Below, one piece after another: positions 26,647 to 35,726 of a stretch of DNA of 64,000 nt. A program made the translations under genes and the position numbers. Within the stretch, counting starts at the first letter, position 1; the number at the start of each line of letters is the position of its first letter. The notes below the pieces were generated by a model. That model was given only the letters and a program-made list of their open reading frames with translations. It was not told where the DNA came from and did not search any database. This stretch comes from Nitrosospira sp. Is2 (GTDB lineage: Bacteria > Pseudomonadota > Gammaproteobacteria > Burkholderiales > Nitrosomonadaceae): assembly GCF_033095785.1 (NCBI RefSeq), contig NZ_CP137134.1, positions 2,914,001 through 2,978,000 on the forward strand, written 5' to 3'.

Positions 26647-28281
26647 CTAGCGAACCTGGCTTGCTTTGCGATCGATTCCGGGAAACTTCGCTGGTTCTGG
26701 TATCTTGGAAAAGTAGTTGCCAAGGAATTCATCGAAAGGGATTTCGCTCGCGTTATTCAACCGTTTCAGTTGCTCCAATGAATTCGCGACCTGTAAGTCA
26801 AAATCTCTCTTTACCGAATTATCCAGCGGTGTTTTTTGGAAATGAGAGGTGTATTCACGGGATTTTTGCAAGACCAGTTCCGCGACCGACAGCTTCTGGT
26901 CTCGCATTGTTGCCAGCATCTTTGCCGAAGACGTCAACTCGGGGTGGCGAATAACTTCCATCTGTTTATGTAATGCCTGAGTGTAGGGCCGGGCTTTATT
27001 ACCATTGTCCAGTGCCTCGCAGATTTCCTGCAACTGGTCACAGAGTATCAATGCCCAGGTGCGCAGATGAACTTCCTGTCCTTTATTCAATAATTTCAAC
27101 GCCGGATCTCGTCCTTTATTGGCTACGGCCAATGCGTTGTGTTTGACTTCGTCATATTGCCTAATGTCATGCGCAGGACTTTCATGAAATAAACAGAGCA
27201 GACTAAGAGCTTCAAGAAACCGGGTGGTTTCAATTGAAATTCCACTCGGCTCAAAAACATCGATATCAAGGGATCGTATTTCAATATATTGAATGCCCCT
27301 GTTACTCAATGCCCGCAGCGGTCTTTCATTTGGTCTTGTCAGTTGTTTCGGCCGAACTGAAGTGTAGTATTCATTCTCGATTTGGAGGAGATTGGTAGTC
27401 AACTGCCTGTATTTACCGCCAACCTTCGTGCCGACCCTTTCATAATCGAGATAAGGTATGGATGTCGCTTTGCTCAAGTCGCGTATGTACTCATCAAGAC
27501 TGTTAAAGGAAACACGAAACGATGCTTGCACTGGGTTTACATAGCCGATCTCGCTCATCCTTAATGAGGTCGCGAAAGGCTTGTAATAGGAAGTCTCATC
27601 GAACTTCTCCAACGCATTCGAATAAGCAGAGTTGCGGCCATCGACAAAGCTTTTGCTGACCGCCGGGGATGAGCCAAATAGATAGGGGATCAGCCAGCCA
27701 TACCTTTGCAGGTTTCTGATTGTTCCCATATAAGCACTAGCTCTGAAGGATTGCGGATCGCCAGGCTGTTTAGTGAAATCCTGGTATTCCAGCCAGAAGG
27801 ATTCGGGAAGCGAGTAGTTAAAATGTATTCCCGCAATGACTTGCATGCAACCGCCGTAGCGGTAGCTCAAGCCCTGCCGGTATATATGCTTCATCCTTCC
27901 TATATTGGATGAGCCATAGCGGGCAATAGGAATTGCCGAGCTTCGCAAATCGCCGATTGGCATACTCGCCGACAGGAGCAGTTCATCATCAATGTTGGTG
28001 CAGACGTATCGATGCAAGTTTGTTAGAAAACCCAACATTTCGCTTCCATCCGATAATGCTGGCGTGATCAACTCGAGCAGAGCTTCAGAATAGTCCGTGG
28101 TTATGTTCGGATGCGTTAACGCAGCCCCTAGCTGAACAGGATGTGGAGATAGCGATATGGATCCTTCCCGACTAATGCGAAGACCTTCTTTTTCGCAGCC
28201 TTTTAAGCCATTGCGTATAAAAGGCTGAAGTGATTCACTGATACGCATTTCAAATCGCCCGCAAGGTAAGTTATTTGACAT
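26647..28281 (-). CDS. gshA: Glutamate-cysteine ligase
   Basis: 544-residue enzyme that makes gamma-glutamylcysteine from glutamate, cysteine and ATP, the first step of glutathione synthesis. It matches the enterobacterial GshA class: GCEKEGLRISREG near the N-terminus, TDYSEALLELITP, the GGCMQVIAGIHFNYSLP active-site segment and GIQYIEIRSLDIDVFEPSGI. ATG 28281 has GGAG 5 bases upstream and is preferred to the frame start at 28305. Between this gene and the divergent HxlR gene lies a 486-base region with repeated palindromes. Confidence 0.93.
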   Translation of the reverse strand: MSNNLPCGRFEMRISESLQPFIRNGLKGCEKEGLRISREGSISLSPHPVQLGAALTHPNITTDYSEALLELITPALSDGSEMLGFLTNLHRYVCTNIDDELLLSASMPIGDLRSSAIPIARYGSSNIGRMKHIYRQGLSYRYGGCMQVIAGIHFNYSLPESFWLEYQDFTKQPGDPQSFRASAYMGTIRNLQRYGWLIPYLFGSSPAVSKSFVDGRNSAYSNALEKFDETSYYKPFATSLRMSEIGYVNPVQASFRVSFNSLDEYIRDLSKATSIPYLDYERVGTKVGGKYRQLTTNLLQIENEYYTSVRPKQLTRPNERPLRALSNRGIQYIEIRSLDIDVFEPSGISIETTRFLEALSLLCLFHESPAHDIRQYDEVKHNALAVANKGRDPALKLLNKGQEVHLRTWALILCDQLQEICEALDNGNKARPYTQALHKQMEVIRHPELTSSAKMLATMRDQKLSVAELVLQKSREYTSHFQKTPLDNSVKRDFDLQVANSLEQLKRLNNASEIPFDEFLGNYFSKIPEPAKFPGIDRKASQVR

Positions 28282-28446
28282 TTTTGCTCCGACCACTGCT
28301 GACATCAGTTACGCGTTAAGAAAAAAATACAATCATCTGACCAATTCAGTTGCTTCAATTCCGGGTCGGCGGTCTGGACTCATACGAGAAATTAACCAGG
28401 CTCGTTTCATTGCGGTATCTGCTAGCCACTTTGATCTTAGTTCTGG

Positions 28447-28497
28447 CTTGCAATAAGCAAGTTAGAAAAGCTTAGCTTACGAAATTGCAAAATGCAA
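28447..28497. promoter_or_regulatory. Tandem TTGC-N5-GCAA palindromes (distal pair)
   Basis: TTGCAATAAGCAA at 28448-28460 (flanked to CTTGC...GCAAG) and TTGCAAAATGCAA at 28485-28497. Both have perfect TTGC/GCAA arms and a 5-base AT-rich spacer, and they start 37 bases apart. They lie 167-217 bases upstream of the gshA start. Confidence 0.5.
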
Positions 28498-28706
28498 GTA
28501 TTTATGAGGTGTCCGCTTCATTTTCGCGCGCTGGGGAACCCGCACAGGTCGCTTTCGAGTTCTACACTTGGCACAATCAGTAAAGGAACGAGCATGCAGA
28601 CAGAAAAGTATTTCTCGCCTTTGTGGAGCAATCGATGGCTCAAAACAGGTGTGCGCCAGCCTCGTAAGAGAACTCGTAGGGCATTCTTGGTAAACCCTGA
28701 AAGTGA

Positions 28707-28745
28707 TTGCAACATACAATATATGTGTCTGCTTGCAAAATGCAA
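28707..28745. promoter_or_regulatory. Tandem TTGC-N5-GCAA palindromes (hxlR-proximal pair)
   Basis: TTGCAACATACAA at 28707-28719 (one arm mismatch) and TTGCAAAATGCAA at 28733-28745, the latter identical to the copy at 28485. The proximal site ends 22 bases before the regulator's ATG, where it could overlap the promoter or leader; this fits autoregulation. Confidence 0.5.
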
Positions 28746-28767
28746 CTGAGTAAAATAGACTATTGGA

Positions 28768-29193
28768 ATGAATACCCAGGTTCAGCCCCATCGCTCCTCG
28801 TGTCCAGTCAGTTGCGCGCTCGATATATTGGGTGATAAGTGGACGCTGCTCGTCTTGCGTGACATTCTTTTCAAACGCAAACGTTATTTTCGGGAATTCC
28901 TCACATCGCCTGAAAAAATCGCTTCCAATATACTTGCTGATCGTTTAAGAAAACTGGAGGCGGCAGGTATGATTCTCCGACGGTATGATCCGAGTAATGG
29001 GTGCAAGATAGCCTATAGCGTCACGGAAAAAGGGATTGATCTAATACCTGCAATTCTGGAGCTGTTACGCTGGGGTGCAAAACATGAGGTAGCTGACAGT
29101 AAGCACGATGAATTAATTGAACAGTTTGACCGGAATCCCGAGCAAGTAATCGCTGAGATACGCTCGTCGCTAGGGGTGGGTAGCGTCGAGTGA
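28768..29193 (+). CDS. HxlR family winged-helix regulator
   Basis: 141-residue transcription factor. The family signature CPVSCALDILGDKWTLLVLR begins near residue 12 and is followed by the winged helix (FREFLTSPEKIASNILADRL, LRRYDPSNGCKIAYSVTEKG). The N-terminal Cys residues at SSCPVSC sit where related regulators (YodB, HypR) sense quinones, aldehydes or disulfide stress. The gene is divergent from gshA and a Fax-type GST, and repeated palindromes lie in between. An electrophile-responsive regulator of glutathione functions is a reasonable inference. Confidence 0.9.
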   Translation: MNTQVQPHRSSCPVSCALDILGDKWTLLVLRDILFKRKRYFREFLTSPEKIASNILADRLRKLEAAGMILRRYDPSNGCKIAYSVTEKGIDLIPAILELLRWGAKHEVADSKHDELIEQFDRNPEQVIAEIRSSLGVGSVE

Positions 29194-29234
29194 ATTGCTC
29201 ACGCCGGAAGCCCTGTAGCTAAACTAGCGCCGGT

Positions 29235-30989
29235 TCATCGAAAACCGGAAGTGGCTTCCCTGCGGGACACGGATGGGGCTTCCGAAGCATATTCCGTCTC
29301 CGCGGAGGGGTGCAGGCGCTCAGCTTTTCCCTTTGAGAGCGTATATATGTTATCGGCTGCGTTGATTAATGCGGGCTGATGAGACACAGCTACAATGGTG
29401 AGAGTCTGGGCCAGCTTTCGGAGCGTTTCACAAAACAAACGTTCGGTTTCGGGATCAAGCGCACTCGTCGGTTCATCGAGCAGCAGAAAAAGAGGCTGAT
29501 GAGCCAGTGCGCGGGCAATTGCAATACGTTGTCGCTGCCCTCCGGATAGTAATCCTCCCCGTTCCCCGACAACCGTATGCAACCCATCCGGGAGCGCGCT
29601 GACGAAATCCCAGGCGCCGGCTTGGTGTAGCGCCCGCTCTGCGTCGGCCTCAACCAGATCCGGAGCGCCGACCAGGATGTTGTTGAGGATGGTATCGTGA
29701 AGCAGGACGTTTTCCTGCGCTACGTAGCCGATCATGCGCCGCCAGTCGCGTGGATTAATTTCACGCAGAGGCACGCCATCGATTAGGATTTCTCCTGACT
29801 TCGGTTCGGCCAGGCTGCACAGAAGGTCCAGCAGGGTACTCTTACCCACGCCGGATGGTCCCGCAATTGTGGTGAATGAATGGACCGAAATCTCGAGGTT
29901 GAGATCCTGAAATATCGGCCGCGTGCCGTAGTCGAAGTAGATATGCCGCAGGGCGATTCCCTGCTGGAAGGTGGGCTGACGCGTACCCGTGGTCCTTTCT
30001 GCTGCGGCGCGAGCCTCGTCGATCGCGGTTCGCAGCGACCAGTAGGCGCTTTCCTGGGCCATGAGGTTCTGATATTTCCGCTGGGTTTTATTGAGCAGAC
30101 TCAGGAGTCGGGTAAGGAGGAAAACCATCACCATTACGGCCGGCAGTGAAAGCTCCCACATTACAAGCGCCAGATACAGGCCGGTTGCAATGAGAGTGGC
30201 AAGGATGGGCTCCTGCAAGGCCATCAATGCTTCCCGTGCCATGATCTCGCGCCGGGTGGCTTTTTCAATTTGCCTGGTTTGATCGCGGAGAATAGCCTCT
30301 GCAACATTATCGCGTGCCATTGCTTTAAGCGATTTTACCGAACCGAGCACGTCGGAAAGATATGTCAGCAGGTGGCGGAGCAGATGTGTCTGCTTAGTCC
30401 CTGCCCTCCGGGTAGCGCGGATCAACTCGTTTAACAGCCGCAGCATCACGATACCCGCCAGGAAGGAGGTGAGCGTAGCCTGCCATGAAACAAACATGGC
30501 AACGGTCCCGTACACAACCACCTGTATCGCCAGCGCCAGCACCGTGACGCTATGTTCAAAACCGTTCGCCGCGCGGTATGCCTCGGTGGCCACCGAGTTT
30601 GCCAGCGAGCCCATGGGTTGACGCAAATAGTATTGCCACCGGCTGGCAAGTAGCGCATCGATTAGTTCGAGGCGGAGCGCAGTAGCGACATGAGCAACTG
30701 TATAGCCCACCTGTCTATTGGCCACGAGCAGGATCAGGCTTTTGACTATCATGCCGCCAACGATAATCGACAGCATGACTCCAATGGTCGGGACGATGCC
30801 GATGCTTTGCAGCGCTTCAACTACCCGTTTGCCGACATCCGAATTGGCGGTATCCCCTACCGCAATCGAGAGCAGCGGGAGAAGCGCGGTCAGGCTGAGC
30901 CCTTCAGCGACACCGGCCGCCAGCAGAGCAATCAGCACATACGCCGTCCGCCGGGGAAAAAGCATGCAATAGGTAAAGAGGGTCCGCAT
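29235..30989 (-). CDS. ABC exporter, fused permease and ATPase (MsbA-like)
   Basis: 584-residue half-transporter. Residues 1 to about 320 form six membrane helices (for example TAYVLIALLAAGVAEGLSL); the ATPase follows with Walker A GPSGVGKST, Q-loop YVAQENVLL, signature LSGGQRQRIAIARAL and Walker B LFLLLDEPTSAL. It should work as a homodimer exporting lipids, glycans or drugs; the substrate is not shown. It converges with the HxlR gene, 41 bases between stops. An 18-base palindrome lies 124-141 bases upstream of its start. Confidence 0.88.
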   Translation of the reverse strand: MRTLFTYCMLFPRRTAYVLIALLAAGVAEGLSLTALLPLLSIAVGDTANSDVGKRVVEALQSIGIVPTIGVMLSIIVGGMIVKSLILLVANRQVGYTVAHVATALRLELIDALLASRWQYYLRQPMGSLANSVATEAYRAANGFEHSVTVLALAIQVVVYGTVAMFVSWQATLTSFLAGIVMLRLLNELIRATRRAGTKQTHLLRHLLTYLSDVLGSVKSLKAMARDNVAEAILRDQTRQIEKATRREIMAREALMALQEPILATLIATGLYLALVMWELSLPAVMVMVFLLTRLLSLLNKTQRKYQNLMAQESAYWSLRTAIDEARAAAERTTGTRQPTFQQGIALRHIYFDYGTRPIFQDLNLEISVHSFTTIAGPSGVGKSTLLDLLCSLAEPKSGEILIDGVPLREINPRDWRRMIGYVAQENVLLHDTILNNILVGAPDLVEADAERALHQAGAWDFVSALPDGLHTVVGERGGLLSGGQRQRIAIARALAHQPLFLLLDEPTSALDPETERLFCETLRKLAQTLTIVAVSHQPALINAADNIYTLSKGKAERLHPSAETEYASEAPSVSRREATSGFR

Positions 30990-31459
30990 GGCCTAGATCA
31001 GCACAGAATCGATAATCATATCCTAAAATCGCGGCTCAGGCTGAATTGCCGGGCGGGGCTACATGAAACTGAACGCGCTAACCAACCTTAAGCGTCGGCC
31101 CGTAACGGGGCTATTTTGATTGATCAAAATAATCAAGCTGATTAGTTTGCTACGGGGGGAAACTCTGGACACCGGGCACAGGTTGCGCCCGGGAAGATGT
31201 TTGCACAGGCGATTCACGTGTTTCAAGATGGGTGTATTACGGTTACGGCTGGGTTTCCGGGAAGCTGCCGCAGTGCGCTCAACGCGCTCTGCGGAGGACG
31301 TGTCAGAGCTTCCTTTGGCGGTGACAAGGGACAGGCAGCCGATACCGATTATCAGCAAAATTTGCTCGGCCGGATCGGCAGCGATGGTTCCGTCTTTCGG
31401 ACGTTTGGGCTATTGCTCCAGGCTGGGCGGTATACTCAACCAGAGCGAGCAAATTTGTT
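30990..31459. other. Intergenic region with a palindrome
   Basis: 470 bases. Frames on both strands (for example 31197-31463 plus) show no family resemblance and no convincing ribosome site. The notable element is the palindrome at 31113-31130. Confidence 0.4.
31113..31130. promoter_or_regulatory. 18-bp palindrome upstream of the ABC exporter
   Basis: ATTTTGAT-TG-ATCAAAAT has perfect 8-base arms and a 2-base centre. A shorter ATCA-AGC-TGAT repeat follows at 31132-31142. This AT-rich double element is a plausible operator for the leftward ABC exporter gene. Confidence 0.4.
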
Positions 31460-31687
31460 TTAATCGGTTTTTCGCGCTCCGCGGATATTAAGCGCGACCA
31501 AAGCAAACTGAAGGCCAATCACAGCGAACGCCTGTGCATGCCAGCCCCATGTAATCCATAAGGCGTTGCTGAACAGGGAACATACGAAACCCGCATGGCG
31601 CCTGCGCTTCGATTGATAAGTCAACAGCCAGACCGCGAGCACGTTGACGACCATGGCGGGCCACTGCAGTAGGGAAAAATAATCCAT
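31460..31687 (-). CDS. Small membrane protein, unknown
   Basis: 75-residue protein with two or three hydrophobic helices (LLQWPAMVVNVLAVWLLTY, AFAVIGLQFALVALNI) and a short basic loop SKRRRHAG. An excellent AGGAG site lies 5-6 bases before the ATG on the minus strand, and this decides that the frame is real. The repeated W and G positions (NALWITWGWHAQAF) resemble small SWEET/PnuC-like membrane proteins, but I do not assign a family. A 9-base tandem repeat lies just upstream. Confidence 0.6.
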   Translation of the reverse strand: MDYFSLLQWPAMVVNVLAVWLLTYQSKRRRHAGFVCSLFSNALWITWGWHAQAFAVIGLQFALVALNIRGARKTD

Positions 31688-31723
31688 ATTCTCCTGCTCT
31701 CCTGAAATAGCATTATGTCATGT

Positions 31724-31786
31724 TGATTTCACTGATTTCACTGATTTCACTGATTTCACTGATTTCACTGATTTCACTGATTTCCC
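31724..31786. repeat. 9-bp tandem repeat, about 7 copies
   Basis: Six perfect copies of TGATTTCAC followed by one degenerate copy (TGATTTCCC). It lies between the small membrane-protein gene, 37 bases from its start, and the Ku gene. Copy number may vary between strains. Confidence 0.95.
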
Positions 31787-31981
31787 TAGTTGCCGCTAAC
31801 CGCATCCTCTCATTCATCCGTTCTGTTTTCCGTACGAAAGAACACAAAAGCATGCTTCGGAATTAGTGCGCCAACGCACATACAACGCGGGGTGGCTGGT
31901 GCATGATGGTTCATGCCGATGTTGTAAATTTTATTACACTGCTTCCCAAGCGCACGCACTAACGTCATTTTTTTGAATTGA

Positions 31982-32902
31982 ATGATGGCGACTTCTACTT
32001 CAAGCAGCCGGGCCTTATGGAAAGGCGCTATCAGTTTTGGGCTGGTACACATCCCCGTAGCCCTTCATTCAGCCACTACGGACCATGGATTGAATTTTGA
32101 CTGGCTGGACAAGCGCACGATGGACCCGGTTGGTTATAAGCGAGTGAACAAAAAAACCGGCAAGGAAATCGATAGAGAAAACATTGTAAAGGGGATCGAG
32201 TATGAAGACGGAAATTACGTCATTCTGAGCGAGGAAGAGATCGCCGCCGCCTATCCCAAAACGACACAAACTATCGAGATCGAGATGTTTGTGCCCCCAA
32301 CCGATATTCCTTTCGTCTACCTTGAGCGCCCGTATTACGTCGTGCCGATCAACAAAGGGGCTAAAGTCTACGCGTTACTGCGGGAAGCCCTTTACAAGAC
32401 ACGCCGCGTTGGCGTCGCGCGGGTAGTTATCCAAACCAAACAGCACCTGGCCACGCTTGTGCCGACGGGCCCGGCGCTTGTGCTGAATCTATTGCGCTGG
32501 GGGAACGAAATACGCAGCTGGGAAAATTTGAGCTTCCCCCCGGAAGGAACGAAGGAGGCCGGAATCGTCGAAAAAGAATTGAAAATGGCGGAGCAGCTGG
32601 TGATGGATATGAGCGGAAAATGGCACGCCGAGGACTTTCGCGATGCATTCAAGGATGAGGTCATGAAACTCGTGCATGAGAAGGCGGAGAAGGGCGACAT
32701 TGAAAGAGTGACTCAACCGGAGGAATCGGATGTGCTCGGCGGCGGCGCGCAAATTCTCGATCTTACCGAGTTACTTCAGCGCAGCCTGAAGAAGGGTGGG
32801 GACAAGGAAGAGCGTGAAAAGACACCCGGCAGAAAACCAGCCAAGGCTGGCGCCGACCGTGCAGAGCCCGGGACTAAGGGGGCGCATAAGCGCCGAGCGT
32901 AA
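31982..32902 (+). CDS. ku: Ku protein (non-homologous end joining)
   Basis: 306-residue bacterial Ku, which forms a homodimeric ring on DNA double-strand ends and recruits LigD. Family sequence starts at ALWKGAISFGLVHIPVALH and includes GIEYEDGNYVILSEEE, YYVVPINKGAKVYALLREAL and ENLSFPPE. The C-terminal 40 residues are a basic Lys/Arg-rich tail (KTPGRKPAKAGADRAEP region) that in other Ku proteins aids DNA threading and LigD contact. The gene is followed 190 bases later by ligD on the same strand. Two adjacent ATGs (31982, 31985) are possible starts. Confidence 0.95.
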   Translation: MMATSTSSSRALWKGAISFGLVHIPVALHSATTDHGLNFDWLDKRTMDPVGYKRVNKKTGKEIDRENIVKGIEYEDGNYVILSEEEIAAAYPKTTQTIEIEMFVPPTDIPFVYLERPYYVVPINKGAKVYALLREALYKTRRVGVARVVIQTKQHLATLVPTGPALVLNLLRWGNEIRSWENLSFPPEGTKEAGIVEKELKMAEQLVMDMSGKWHAEDFRDAFKDEVMKLVHEKAEKGDIERVTQPEESDVLGGGAQILDLTELLQRSLKKGGDKEEREKTPGRKPAKAGADRAEPGTKGAHKRRA

Positions 32903-33094
32903 TGAGGGGGTGTAATTGAAGCGTTTTTGCCTCCTCGTTTGAGTTTACAGGGTGGGGTAAAGGGACGCCCTCCGCGCCATTCCTTCGTCGCATTAAGCAG
33001 AACCGGGCCGACCACGCTGGTCGCGGGACCGTCCATACCGATAACTGTAATTTACGCGTTCCCAAAAGGGGATACGGGTCGAGGTGTTCGAGTT

Positions 33095-35635
33095 ATGCCA
33101 AAGGCTGACTTATTAAAGACTTACCGAGCGAAGCGTAATTTCTCTATTACCTCCGAACCTTCCGGTATGGGCGCCAGCGACCGGTCGAACAAGACCGCGC
33201 TATCATTCGTAGTACAGAAGCATTGGGCGACGCGCTTGCATTATGATTTCAGGCTGGAACTCGACGGAACCATGAAAAGCTGGGCTGTTCCGAAAGGACC
33301 CAGCTTTGATTCCGATGACAAACGCATGGCCGTTCATGTGGAAGACCATCCTATTTCCTACAACAGCTTCGAAGGCGATATCCCACCGGGACAGTATGGC
33401 GCCGGTAAGGTCATCATCTGGGATAAGGGAACGTGGGTTCCTCTCGAGGACCCGCACCGCGGCTATCGTGCGGGTAAATTGAAATTCGAGCTGCACGGGC
33501 ACAAGCTAAAAGGTCGCTGGGCGCTGGTCCGTATGCGCAACGAACAAGAAAAGAAGCAGGAAGCCTGGTTGCTTATCAAGGAAAAAGATGAGTACGCGAG
33601 ACCCGCGAGTAAATTTAGTGTGGTGGATGAAATGCCGGATAGCGTCGCCATGCTTCCAACGCCGGAAGCTCCTCTTGATGCCGGGGCCGCTGGTGCGAAA
33701 CCGGCCGGAGGAATAAAAAACTCCCCGGCCTTGCTCGAGGGCGCAGTTAAAGCTGGACTTCCGGCGAAACTGCAGCCTCAACTTGCAACTTTGGTGGACG
33801 GGCCTCCCAATGACTCATTGGAGTGGGTCTATGAAATCAAGCTGGACGGTTATCGGATGCTGACACGTGTCGAGGGTGGGGAGATACGCCTGTTTACCCG
33901 CAACGGAAATGACTGGTCGCATAAATTGCCCGATCTGGTTAAAGCAATGAGCAGCTTGAGATTGAAGCCAGGATGGCTGGATGGCGAAATCGTGGTGTTG
34001 GATGAAAAAGGCTTGCCGAATTTTCAGGCATTGCAAAACGCTTTTGACAGCGCGAGGACGCAAAACATCATCTACTATCTTTTTGATGTGCCGTTTTATG
34101 ACGGATACGATTTGCGACGCGTGCCGTTAACGCAACGCAGGGAAATGCTGAGCTCGTTGCTGGAATCCTCTTCTTCGTCCCACATACGCTTCAGCGAAGT
34201 CTTCGACGTGCCAGCAGCGGATATCATCGCTTCCGCCTGCCGTCTCGGGCTGGAAGGCGTGATCGGCAAGCGCAAAACCTCGGCATACCTGTCCCGTCGC
34301 TCGTCGGATTGGATAAAGCTCAAATGCACGCAACGCCAGGAATTTATTATCGGCGGTTACACCGACCCCAAGGGTTCCCGAGCCGGTATCGGTTCCCTGC
34401 TACTTGGCTTCTATGACGAAGACAAAAAGCTGCGGTATGCCGGAAACGTGGGTACCGGATTCAACGAGAAAACGCTGCGTGACCTCAAGACGAAGCTGGA
34501 CAGCTTGACTGTCAGGCATTCCCCCTTCGCGGATGCATCTGGAATGGATAAAAAGTCGCATTGGGTGTCGCCCGAGCTGGTAGCTGAAGTTTCCTTCGGG
34601 GAGTGGACCAGGGATGGCCACATTCGCCACTCGGTTTTTCGCGGATTGAGATCGGATAAGAAGCCTGAAACCATCGTCAGGGAGAAACCCATGCATGCCA
34701 CCAGCGCAAAGTCCGCGACAGCTTCGTCTGCATTGTCTTCCCTGAAGGTAACAAACCCGGACCGCGTGATCGACCCTTCTTCTCATTTAACCAAGATTGA
34801 CCTCGTGCGCTTTTACTCTCTGATTGCGCCGTTGATGCTGGAGCATCTAAAAGGAAGGCCGGTATCTCTGGTGCGTGCCCCGGATGGTATTTCTGGACAA
34901 TTGTTTTTTCAGAAGCATTGGGAAAAAGAAAACATGCAAGGCGTGGACCAGCTTGACCCTGCCCTGGATCCCGACCACCCGCCATTGCTTGAAATCTCAA
35001 CCGCTAACGGCCTGCTGTCCGCGGCGCAGATGAACGTCATCGAGTTTCACACATGGAACGCAAAAAAAGACGCTATCGACAAACCTGACAGGATGACTTT
35101 CGACCTGGACCCGGGAGAGGGAGTGCAATGGCCGCGGATTCAGGAATCGGCCCGACTTGTTTCCATCTTTCTCAATGAGCTGGGGCTGAAGTCTTTTCTG
35201 AAAACCAGCGGGGGAAAAGGTCTGCACGTTGTGGTGCCGATTAAGAGGTTGCACGGTTGGGATACGGTGAAGGGTTTTTCCCAGGCGATTGTTCAGCACC
35301 TTGCGGCAACCATTCGGGGGCTTTTCGTTGCAAAGAGCGGTTCCCGTAACCGCGTTGGGAAAATTTTTATCGATTATCTGCGCAATGGTTTCGGAGCGAC
35401 CACTGTATCGGCCTGGTCAGCGCGGGCTCGCCCGGGATTGGGCGTATCAGTGCCAGTCGCATGGGAAGAACTGGAGTCGCTTGCGAGTGCAAATCACTGG
35501 TCTATTTCGAATATTCATGAGCGTCTGGACAAAGGCAATAGCCCATGGGCCGACTATGAAGCGACCAGGCAATCCATTGCACCAGCGATGAAAACGTTGG
35601 GATACAAGCCGGTTAAAGAAACGGCGAAGCATTAA
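33095..35635 (+). CDS. ligD: Multifunctional NHEJ DNA ligase LigD
   Basis: 846-residue protein with the Pseudomonas-type order: 3'-phosphoesterase (about 30-200; FVVQKHWATRLHYDFRLELD), ATP-dependent ligase (about 240-540; catalytic Lys in YEIKLDGYRML, GEIVVLDEKG, GVIGKRKTSAY) and polymerase/primase (about 560-840; FDLDPGEGVQWP, FLKTSGGKGLHVVVPI). It trims, fills and seals broken ends together with Ku. The longest frame opens at 32927, but homologous sequence starts at MPKADLLKTYRAKRNF, and ATG 33095 has GAGG upstream. Confidence 0.95.
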   Translation: MPKADLLKTYRAKRNFSITSEPSGMGASDRSNKTALSFVVQKHWATRLHYDFRLELDGTMKSWAVPKGPSFDSDDKRMAVHVEDHPISYNSFEGDIPPGQYGAGKVIIWDKGTWVPLEDPHRGYRAGKLKFELHGHKLKGRWALVRMRNEQEKKQEAWLLIKEKDEYARPASKFSVVDEMPDSVAMLPTPEAPLDAGAAGAKPAGGIKNSPALLEGAVKAGLPAKLQPQLATLVDGPPNDSLEWVYEIKLDGYRMLTRVEGGEIRLFTRNGNDWSHKLPDLVKAMSSLRLKPGWLDGEIVVLDEKGLPNFQALQNAFDSARTQNIIYYLFDVPFYDGYDLRRVPLTQRREMLSSLLESSSSSHIRFSEVFDVPAADIIASACRLGLEGVIGKRKTSAYLSRRSSDWIKLKCTQRQEFIIGGYTDPKGSRAGIGSLLLGFYDEDKKLRYAGNVGTGFNEKTLRDLKTKLDSLTVRHSPFADASGMDKKSHWVSPELVAEVSFGEWTRDGHIRHSVFRGLRSDKKPETIVREKPMHATSAKSATASSALSSLKVTNPDRVIDPSSHLTKIDLVRFYSLIAPLMLEHLKGRPVSLVRAPDGISGQLFFQKHWEKENMQGVDQLDPALDPDHPPLLEISTANGLLSAAQMNVIEFHTWNAKKDAIDKPDRMTFDLDPGEGVQWPRIQESARLVSIFLNELGLKSFLKTSGGKGLHVVVPIKRLHGWDTVKGFSQAIVQHLAATIRGLFVAKSGSRNRVGKIFIDYLRNGFGATTVSAWSARARPGLGVSVPVAWEELESLASANHWSISNIHERLDKGNSPWADYEATRQSIAPAMKTLGYKPVKETAKH

Positions 35636-35726
35636 TTCGTCTGTTCCGCCGCCGCCTCTTCGCTGAGCTCGTGGCAGAGGCAGTCGGGAATCGCCTCCGT
35701 AGAAATATCCGGGAGATCAGCAGCGG

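Larger units (their letters stand above)
28282..28767. other. Divergent control region between gshA and hxlR-type gene
   Basis: 486 bases with short frames on both strands but no recognisable gene. It contains three exact TTGC-N5-GCAA palindromes and one near copy, listed separately. It must hold the promoters of both flanking genes. Confidence 0.5.

Noticed and set aside
31197..31463. Plus-strand frame of 88 codons in a gap
   Set aside because: Tempting because the gap is empty, but the ribosome site is poorly placed and no family is recognisable.
31724..31786. CRISPR-like array
   Set aside because: The units are 9 bases and directly adjacent without spacers; no cas genes are present.
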